42,359 nt of DNA from NCBI RefSeq assembly GCF_030652235.1, contig NZ_JAUSBA010000058.1:1-42359 (forward strand), in the 5' to 3' direction. Under the pieces are notes generated by a model. It had not been told where the DNA came from, did no database searches, and saw only the letters and a list, made by a program, of their open reading frames with translations. The position numbers and the translations under genes are program-made. Below are positions 24,273 through 31,276 of this stretch, in pieces. This stretch comes from Cypionkella sp. Lineage in GTDB: Bacteria > Pseudomonadota > Alphaproteobacteria > Rhodobacterales > Rhodobacteraceae. How positions within the stretch are numbered: position 1 is the first letter of the stretch; each line of letters starts with the position of its first letter.

Positions 24273-24309
24273 TATCACGCGCGCCGAGCTTTATCACCCG
24301 CGCCGAGCT
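24273..24309. repeat. 18-bp direct repeat pair
   Basis: TATCACGCGCGCCGAGCT (24273-24290) and TATCACCCGCGCCGAGCT (24292-24309) differ at one base and are one base apart. They lie in the gap between the broken regulator and the C-terminus of the large RTX gene. This could be a footprint of a departed element or a binding site; nothing else identifies it. Confidence 0.55.
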
Positions 24310-24344
24310 GGGGGTAACACCGCAAATCCCGTTTTATGCAGTGC

Positions 24345-27300
24345 TTAACTCCACATGAAATCCATCGTGCTGAGTTGCCCGGCGTTTGTCAGGCCGCTTA
24401 CGGTGATGAGGATATCCGCCGTACCGTCGCCGTTCACGTCGACCTGCACCCGCGTTCCAACAAACCTTGCCTCGGAATTGTCCGACCCACCCGAAAACGC
24501 AGCATCCCCCATATAGGCGAAGGTGCCGATCAACAGCCCGTTAAACTCGAAGACATCGCCTTGGTCCGCACCACCCGACAGCGCGCTGAAATCGGTGATC
24601 GTGTCGACGCCATTGCCGTTGGCCATGGTGAAGACGAAGTGGTCGGCACCCGCGCCGCCCGTCAGCGTGTCGTTGCCTGCGTTTCCGGTCAGCGAGTCAT
24701 CGCCTGCCAGTCCAAGCAAGCGATTGGCCGCACCATTGCCGGTGATGGCGTTGGCCTGCGCATTTCCCGTGCCGCTGGAGGCTGTTGATCCGGACAGCAT
24801 CAGGTCTTCAAACCCGCTGCCGAGCGTCCAGTTGACCGAACTTGTGACAAGATCTGTACCTTCATCGGCAAATTCAAACAGCATATCCAAGACGGAGTCG
24901 ACAGTATAGCTGTCATTGCCCAAGCCGCCGATCATCGTATCGCGCCCGGCAAGGCCCGACAGTAGGTTATCAGCCGTGTTTCCAATCAGCAGGTTGCTTG
25001 CCGCGTTGCCGATGGCGTTGATCGCCGCTTGTCCGGTGAGGGTCAGATTTTCGACATTGGCCGCCAGTGTCAGGCTGACCGAGGACAGCACGGCGTCGGT
25101 CCCGCCATAGGCAGCCTCGGTTACGCTGTCGAAGGTCGTATCGACAACATAGGTGTCGTCGCCATTGCCGCCCTTCATGGTGTCCGCACCAAGACCGCCA
25201 TCCAATGTGTCGTTGCCGCCGCCGCCCGTCAGCGTGTCATTCCCGGCCATCCCGAACAACGCGTTGTCGCCCGTGTTGCCGTAGATCAGGTTGGCTTCGG
25301 AATTGCCGATGCCGTTCAAATTATCTGTACCATCAAGGATCAGCGTTTCAAAGTTGCTGCCCAAGGTCCAGTCCACGACCGCGATCACTGTATCGGTGCC
25401 GCTCGCGGTTTGGTCGGTCAGCACATCGCCAAGGCTATCGACATAATAGGTATCGTTGCCTGTGCCGCCTTGCATATTGTCGTCGCCAGCACCGCCATCC
25501 AGCGTATCCGCGCCGTCTGCACCCAAAAGGGTATCATCGCCCCGCATGCCCCAAAGATGGTTTGAGCCGTTGTTGCCGACCAGCAGGTTATCGCTGGCAG
25601 AACCGGTTGCATCCAGTGCAGCAGAGCCGATCAGGATAAGGGATTCGATATTATCGCCAAGGGTGTAGCTGACCGAGGTTACGACCGTATCAAAGCCACC
25701 GTTGTAAAGTTCGACCACCAAATCGTTGCCCGAGTCGACGTGGTAGGTGTCATCGCCCAGACCGCCGCGCATGGTGTCTGCCCCTAAGCCGCCATCTAAA
25801 CTGTCATTCCCGGCGCTGCCGATGAGGGTGTTGTCCTGCGTGTTGCCCGTCCCGGTAAAGCCGGCCACACCCATGGCCACAAGCGTTTCAAGGTTGGCGC
25901 CCAGCGTATAGCTGGCAAGCGTGGTGAGAACCGTGTCCAAGCCGCCATAGGCATCTTCGGTCACGGTATCACCCGCAGACTCAACGCTATAGGTGTCATC
26001 GCCCGGCCCGCCAGCCATCATGTCGTCGCCACTGCCACCGTCGAGCGACTCAGCCCCGAAATTGCCCAGCAGCGTGTCGTTGCCCGCCCCGCCGATCAGG
26101 GTGTCGTTGCCCTGAAGATCGGCACAAGGGCTCCAACTTGGGCCTTCAATCACCACCATAACGACGCAGTCAGTTCCACCACTTACCAGCAGATCATCGC
26201 CGTCACCGCCCAGCAAACTGTCGGTGCCGTTGCCGCCGTAAAGCGTATCATCTCCGGGGCCACCGGCTAGAGTATCGTCGCCATCATTGCCCAGCAGCAG
26301 GTCATTTCCCGCGCCTCCCAGCACAGTGTCTGGGCCTTCGGTGCCCGAAAACACACCGTTGATTGGTGTGTCTTCGGGGGGATGGTCGGTTGGGGTGATA
26401 TCAACGGTGAAACTGCCCAGCGTGACAGCGCCATCGCAATCACCGGCAGTGACGGTGACTGCGGCAGCTGCGTCGCCCACCGCATCCAAAGCGCCCATGT
26501 AAAGGATGTTGGTCATGGCGTTGAGATAGCTGTCAATATCCTCTGCCGCGCCTGTCAGGGAGATGGCATCTGAGCCAGAGTTGCTGACTGTCACGCCATC
26601 ATGGCTTTCGGCGTTGAGTGTGCCTGCCGTGGCGCTGACCACGACGGTCAGATCCTCGCAACAATCCGAGTTCGAGACGGTCAGCGACGATAAATCCAGC
26701 GCCGAGGCGGTATCTTCCACCACGCTCAGATGTGTCGGGGCAGGGGGAGGGGCCACTTCAACGGCGATATCGGTGATCTGTTCGATGTTGCTGAAGGACA
26801 GGCTTTCGGTGGTGCGCTGCCCCTGTGCATCCAGCCGATAGACGGTGCCATTTTCGCCGTTCAGGGGGTCGTAGACGATTTCATATGGCCCGATGCCGTG
26901 CAGGTTAAGCGTGTCAAGATCGGAACCGCCTTCGCCTCCGTCAATCACATCGCCAATACCGCCAAGGATCAGGTCAGAGCCTGCGCCGGCTGCGACATGA
27001 TCCTGTCCCGCACCTGCGTCGATGGTGTCATCGCCACCGCCCGTCGCCAGCCAATCATCGCCTGATCCGCTGCGCAGGTTGAATGTCTCAATACCCGCAA
27101 AGGTGGCAACGCCCAAGCCCGAGACGTTTCCGGCGTATCCAGCGCTGTAGGTGCCCGCAAGCGCGCTGATCACGACAGGGCCAGTCGCTGCGGAAAAATC
27201 GACGATCAGCACGTCTGATCCAGCGCCGCCCGCGATGCCATCTGTGCCACCGTTGATGGTAATGCTGTCGTCGCCCGCGCCCGCATCGACGGTGTCGATG

Positions 27301-28532
27301 TCAACGCCGGTGATGATGGTGTCGTCTCCGGCCCCGGTTGCGATGGTGTTGGCCCCGTTGCCCGCCGCGATGTAATTGCCGCCATCGGATGTCGCGATGG
27401 TGTCTGCGCCGTTACCGCTGATGATGGTGTTGTGGCCCGAGGTGGCGGTGATGGTGTTGGCGCCATCCCCGGCATGGATGGTGTTGTTGCCGCTGGTCAC
27501 AGTGATGGTGTCGGCACCACTGCCCGTGACGATGGTGTTGTTGCCAGAGGTCGCGGTGACGGTGTTTGCGCCCTCGCCCACACAGATCGCGTTGTTGCCC
27601 GAGGTGACGGTGACGGTATCGGCCCCAGCCCCCGCCGTGATGATATTGTTGCCGGACGTCGCGGTGATGGTGTTGGCACCGCCCTCGGCCCGGATCACAT
27701 TGTGGCCCGAGGTCAGCGTGATGGTATCAGCCCCGTCACCCGCCCAGATTTTGCTGTTGCCCGAAGTGCCGGTGATCGTATTGGCCCCAGCCCCGGCGTG
27801 GACCGTGTTGTTGCCGGTGGTGAAGGTGATGGTATCGGCACCCGCAGCGGCGGTGATGATCTTGTCGCCGCCGAGGCCCGTGATGGTATTTGCCCCGTCG
27901 CCTGCCATGATGATGTCGCGACCGCCCCCCACGGTGATGGTATCAGCGCCAGCCCCCGTGATCACCGTGTTGTCGCCGTCGCCCGCCGCGATGGTGTTGG
28001 CGCTGGACCCGGCGGTTTCGATGCGGTCATCGCCAGCGCCGGTGGTCAATGTATTGATGCCCGATCCGGCCAGAATGGTGAAATGTTCAATCGTTCCGGC
28101 AGTGACCGTGACCAAGCCTGCATCGGCGGCGGCAAAGCCGCTGTCTGACGAGCCGTTCATTGCAGCCGTTGCAGAATGATAGTCGATGACAAGGCGATCA
28201 TCGCCCAAACCGCCATCGACGTGATCCGTGCCACCCGTCACCGTGATCAGATTATCGCCCGCGTTGCCGCTGATCACGTTCCCCGATCCAGCGTCCAACA
28301 CGTTGATCGAAGCGGTTCCGGCCAGATGCAGGTTGGCAACCCCCGGCGCAAGGTGCAGATGAATGCCCGACGATAAAGCACCCGCATCAATTGTTATGTT
28401 GTCTTGGGTGATTGTGGCGATCTCGTTGCTGTAGCCAGCCTGCAACATGATGGTATCGCCCGGAAAAGCTGCAGCCATTGCCGCTTGAATCGTCTGGTAC
28501 GCAGACGTCGGTCCAACAGTGAGGATTGTCAT
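24345..28532 (-). CDS. large secreted RTX-type calcium-binding repeat protein (1395 aa)
   Basis: There is no N-terminal signal peptide. Residues 1-160 form a conserved opening (YQTIQAAMAAAFPGDTIML). Residues about 160-430 are 18-residue tandem repeats alternating GADTITVTSGNNTIHAGD-like and GANTITATSGNNTI-like units. About 430-590 is a conserved module (DTLNLHGIGPYEIVYDPLNG). About 600-715 is a beta-rich domain. From about 728 on there are classic nonapeptides (GGAGNDLLLGNDGDDTLAGG) and several longer units of the LGANLETLVA...DNTLIGSAGNDSLDGG type. The C-terminal 90 residues (GADHFVFTMANGNGVDTITD) match the end module of type I secretion substrates. ATG 28532 has AAAGG upstream. Predicted role: calcium-folded surface or matrix protein exported by a type I system encoded elsewhere. 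It is a paralogue of the next gene over residues 1-585. Confidence 0.85.
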   Translation of the reverse strand: MTILTVGPTSAYQTIQAAMAAAFPGDTIMLQAGYSNEIATITQDNITIDAGALSSGIHLHLAPGVANLHLAGTASINVLDAGSGNVISGNAGDNLITVTGGTDHVDGGLGDDRLVIDYHSATAAMNGSSDSGFAAADAGLVTVTAGTIEHFTILAGSGINTLTTGAGDDRIETAGSSANTIAAGDGDNTVITGAGADTITVGGGRDIIMAGDGANTITGLGGDKIITAAAGADTITFTTGNNTVHAGAGANTITGTSGNSKIWAGDGADTITLTSGHNVIRAEGGANTITATSGNNIITAGAGADTVTVTSGNNAICVGEGANTVTATSGNNTIVTGSGADTITVTSGNNTIHAGDGANTITATSGHNTIISGNGADTIATSDGGNYIAAGNGANTIATGAGDDTIITGVDIDTVDAGAGDDSITINGGTDGIAGGAGSDVLIVDFSAATGPVVISALAGTYSAGYAGNVSGLGVATFAGIETFNLRSGSGDDWLATGGGDDTIDAGAGQDHVAAGAGSDLILGGIGDVIDGGEGGSDLDTLNLHGIGPYEIVYDPLNGENGTVYRLDAQGQRTTESLSFSNIEQITDIAVEVAPPPAPTHLSVVEDTASALDLSSLTVSNSDCCEDLTVVVSATAGTLNAESHDGVTVSNSGSDAISLTGAAEDIDSYLNAMTNILYMGALDAVGDAAAAVTVTAGDCDGAVTLGSFTVDITPTDHPPEDTPINGVFSGTEGPDTVLGGAGNDLLLGNDGDDTLAGGPGDDTLYGGNGTDSLLGGDGDDLLVSGGTDCVVMVVIEGPSWSPCADLQGNDTLIGGAGNDTLLGNFGAESLDGGSGDDMMAGGPGDDTYSVESAGDTVTEDAYGGLDTVLTTLASYTLGANLETLVAMGVAGFTGTGNTQDNTLIGSAGNDSLDGGLGADTMRGGLGDDTYHVDSGNDLVVELYNGGFDTVVTSVSYTLGDNIESLILIGSAALDATGSASDNLLVGNNGSNHLWGMRGDDTLLGADGADTLDGGAGDDNMQGGTGNDTYYVDSLGDVLTDQTASGTDTVIAVVDWTLGSNFETLILDGTDNLNGIGNSEANLIYGNTGDNALFGMAGNDTLTGGGGNDTLDGGLGADTMKGGNGDDTYVVDTTFDSVTEAAYGGTDAVLSSVSLTLAANVENLTLTGQAAINAIGNAASNLLIGNTADNLLSGLAGRDTMIGGLGNDSYTVDSVLDMLFEFADEGTDLVTSSVNWTLGSGFEDLMLSGSTASSGTGNAQANAITGNGAANRLLGLAGDDSLTGNAGNDTLTGGAGADHFVFTMANGNGVDTITDFSALSGGADQGDVFEFNGLLIGTFAYMGDAAFSGGSDNSEARFVGTRVQVDVNGDGTADILITVSGLTNAGQLSTMDFMWS

Positions 28533-28617
28533 AACAGCCTTTCATCAACGCGCAGCTGGACACACTAGCCGCTACGATTGCGTCTTATTTGAGTGTGTGC
28601 GAGGTGTTGCCGCGAAG

Positions 28618-28654
28618 TCGCCACATCAGCGACACAGATTTGCTGATGTGGCGA
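28618..28654. terminator. strong hairpin between the two RTX genes
   Basis: Arms TCGCCACATCAGC and GCTGATGTGGCGA (13 bp, perfect) enclose an 11-nt loop. It lies 38 nt past the stop of the Hint-RTX gene on the minus strand. There is no T-run, so it may act as an mRNA-end stabiliser, a partial terminator, or a processing site that sets different levels of the two proteins. Confidence 0.55.
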
Positions 28655-28691
28655 CCGCGCAGCGCAGCGATCGAGACTTTGTGCCGCCTTG

Positions 28692-30830
28692 CTAGGCCGC
28701 CAGCAAGACGAGCGCCTCATGGGCTTTCAGCGTAAGTCGCGCCGCGTCAAACTCTGCGAAGCGATTCGCGTCAGAAAGCTCGGGAAAGATTGCCGCCAGT
28801 TCTTGCCGCTGGTCGGCATCGATCCCAGCCAGGGTGCGATCCCCGGGCTGAAAACTTTCGCTCCATGCGCCATCGGCAAGCACAATCTCGTGCTGATCGA
28901 ACATGATATGTATGTAAGTCACCGACTCTAAATAGACTTCCTCGATGCCGGGAAGCGAAACAAGATGCTTTGCCCGGACCAAGACTTCATGGGTATCAAA
29001 CAGCAGTTCGGCTCTTGGACTGGACACCATCATGCGATGCTGACGCGATACCAGCATATCGCGGTTGGGGGTGTCGTTGCCAAAGGCCCCGCGCTGAATT
29101 GAGATCGGTTGCAGCGCAGCATCTGCCGCGAGCAGCGCGCTCGATAGGCGCTTGATTCCGACCCACACAATAGGTCTGAAGCCGTGATCCAGCGTCAGCA
29201 CCAGATCGCCCGCCTTCAGAGTCTCGATCGCATGTGCACCCTGAGGTGTGGCAATCAATGTACCGGGTGTGAAACAGGCGACGATGTTCTCAACATTGGT
29301 GAAGGACAGAGTTTCGCCGGTTCTTCCTCCTTCTGCATTCAGCAGATAGACGGTGCCGTTTTCGCCATTCATTGGATCATAGTCGATTTCGTAGCGCCCG
29401 ATGCCGTATAGGTTGAGCGTGTCAAAGTCTGTTCCGGTCTCACCCCCGTCAATCTCATCGCCGACGCTGCCATAAATCAGGTCAGCCCCCCCCCCGGCAT
29501 GAACGTGATCCGCGCCTGCGCCGGTATTGATGGTGTCATTGCCACCCCCGGTGTAGATTAAATCGTCGCCGCTGCCCGTTCTGATATCGAACGTTTCAAT
29601 TCCCGCGTAGGTAACCGTTCCAGTAACACCCTTGGTAAAGGCACCTGCATACCCGGTGTCCAAAATGCCCACGGGTATCGTGCTTATGACGTCTGTCGTC
29701 GCGTTGGCGTAATCAACCACAAGTGTGTCATTGCCCACGCCGCCTGCAACCCCGTCTGTGCCGCCCCTTACCGTGATGCTATCGTCGCCTGCACCAGTGA
29801 AGATGGTGTCGGTATCGGTACCGGAAATAATGGTGTCATTTCCAGAGCTTGCGGTGATTGTGTTGGCGCCATTGCCGGCATCGATGTAGTTGCCGCCGCT
29901 CGTCACGGCGATGGTGTCAACACCAGTACCGCCGTAAATGGTGTTGTTGCCCGAGGTGGCTGTGATCGTATTGGCACCATCCCCCGCATAAATTATGTTT
30001 GTGCCAGAGGTCACGGTGATCGTATCGACACCACTGCCAGCGTGGATAATGTTATTGCCACGGACGGCTGTGATCGTATTGGCGCCTTCGCCCGCGAAGA
30101 TGTTGTTGTTACCATCCGTCACGGTGATGGTATCGGCCCCGGCACCCGTGACGATAAGTTTATCCCCACCAATCCCCGTGATGGTGTTGGCGCCTTCGCC
30201 CGCGTTGATGATATCGTTACCGCTACCGACGGTGATCGTATCGACACCGGCACCGGTTTTTACGGTATTGTTGCCTTCGCCCGCATCGATCAGGTTGTCG
30301 CCGGCCCCCGCAGTTTCAATATAGTCATTTCCCGCACCTGTGGTCAGCGTGTTAGAGCCTGACCCGGCAAGAACGGTGAAATGTTCAATACTGCCCGGCG
30401 TCGTGGTGACAGAGCCAGTGCCGAGTGCCGCGAACCCGGTGGTCGCGGTGCCAATCACCGAGTTAGTTGCGGTGTGATAGTCAATGACCAGGCGATCATC
30501 GCCCAAGCCGCCATTGACCACATCGAGTCCACCCGTCACGGTGATCACGTTATCGCCCGCATTTCCGGTGATCGTATTGCTTGACGTGTTGTCCACCACG
30601 TCGATTGCGCCGGTTCCGGTCAGCTGCACATTTGCGATTCCCGTCGCAAGCTTCAAATGAATACCCGCTGACAAAGCCCCCGAATCGACGGTGATGTTGC
30701 TTTTGGTGATCGTCGCGGTTTCATTGCTGTAACCCACCGCCAACTTGATCGTATCGCCGGGCAAGGCCGCAACCAGTGCGGCTTGAATTGTCGGGTAGGT
30801 GGAAAGCAGTCCAACGGTCAAGGTTGCCAT
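28692..30830 (-). CDS. RTX-like repeat protein with C-terminal Hint domain (712 aa)
   Basis: Residues 1-515 parallel the neighbouring 1395-aa protein almost position by position: the YPTIQAALVAALPGDTIKL opening, 18-residue repeats from about 160 to 358, and the module DTLNLYGIGRYEIDYDPMNG. At about 518 it switches to a Hint (hedgehog/intein) domain: ACFTPGTLIATPQG supplies the Cys that starts such domains, followed by VLTLDHGFRPIVWVG, SRQHRMMV and VYLESVTYIHIMFDQHEIVLADG. Hint domains can cleave and ligate protein; in roseobacter RTX proteins of this type they sit at the C-terminus with unproven function. I chose ATG 30830 (MATLTVGLLS), which has AAGGA upstream and matches the paralogue's start. 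An upstream Met at 30866 is less likely. Confidence 0.85.
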   Translation of the reverse strand: MATLTVGLLSTYPTIQAALVAALPGDTIKLAVGYSNETATITKSNITVDSGALSAGIHLKLATGIANVQLTGTGAIDVVDNTSSNTITGNAGDNVITVTGGLDVVNGGLGDDRLVIDYHTATNSVIGTATTGFAALGTGSVTTTPGSIEHFTVLAGSGSNTLTTGAGNDYIETAGAGDNLIDAGEGNNTVKTGAGVDTITVGSGNDIINAGEGANTITGIGGDKLIVTGAGADTITVTDGNNNIFAGEGANTITAVRGNNIIHAGSGVDTITVTSGTNIIYAGDGANTITATSGNNTIYGGTGVDTIAVTSGGNYIDAGNGANTITASSGNDTIISGTDTDTIFTGAGDDSITVRGGTDGVAGGVGNDTLVVDYANATTDVISTIPVGILDTGYAGAFTKGVTGTVTYAGIETFDIRTGSGDDLIYTGGGNDTINTGAGADHVHAGGGADLIYGSVGDEIDGGETGTDFDTLNLYGIGRYEIDYDPMNGENGTVYLLNAEGGRTGETLSFTNVENIVACFTPGTLIATPQGAHAIETLKAGDLVLTLDHGFRPIVWVGIKRLSSALLAADAALQPISIQRGAFGNDTPNRDMLVSRQHRMMVSSPRAELLFDTHEVLVRAKHLVSLPGIEEVYLESVTYIHIMFDQHEIVLADGAWSESFQPGDRTLAGIDADQRQELAAIFPELSDANRFAEFDAARLTLKAHEALVLLAA

Positions 30831-31276
30831 TTTTATTCCTTCAGCGACGGCGGGACGTGACTTCACATCCGGGCCAAGCGCGGTACTTGTTAATTTCTAT
30901 GGATTTTATCGGTCGGTCAGACAGGTTTCTTGTGCCGTACCTGACCGTTTGCGGGCATGCGCCGCATCTTGGCGCTATGCGCGTTGCGTCAGCTGAATGG
31001 TCGACGCCACATTGCAAACCAGTGTAAGCAATACCTATCGTGCTCTGCCCCGAGTAAGGGCAGGTGTTTCAGATGCCTTTTGGCTTTCATAAAATGCCTG
31101 TTGGTCGATCACCCCAGGTCCGCCACCCAGAGTAAATTTGTTGCCCAATTTTTACTAGCATGCGGTAGTGCCAAACGGCGTGGCGCAAAGGCATAACCGG
31201 CGCTATCTTCCGCGTGAGAGGCTGTGCCAAAGATAGTGAGGTCTCGGGTTTTTGACGATCAGACCGCTGCAGGGCC
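30831..31276. other. intergenic region upstream of the Hint-RTX gene
   Basis: These 446 bp lie between the end of the histidine kinase gene and the start of the Hint-RTX gene, both on the minus strand. The part next to 30830 must hold the RTX promoter; 30885-30920 is AT-rich and is the likeliest place. I find no gene, tRNA or clear repeat. Because the gap is long, the RTX genes are probably transcribed separately from the kinase. Confidence 0.4.

Noticed and set aside
27245-28055. Regularly spaced repeats that at first look like a CRISPR array
   Set aside because: The 54-bp units are in frame, code for 18-residue protein repeats, and have no unique spacers; no cas gene is nearby.
27376-28179. 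Plus-strand frames opposite the RTX repeats (Pro/Val/Ala-rich)
   Set aside because: They mirror the tandem repeats on the coding strand and lack starts with ribosome binding sites.
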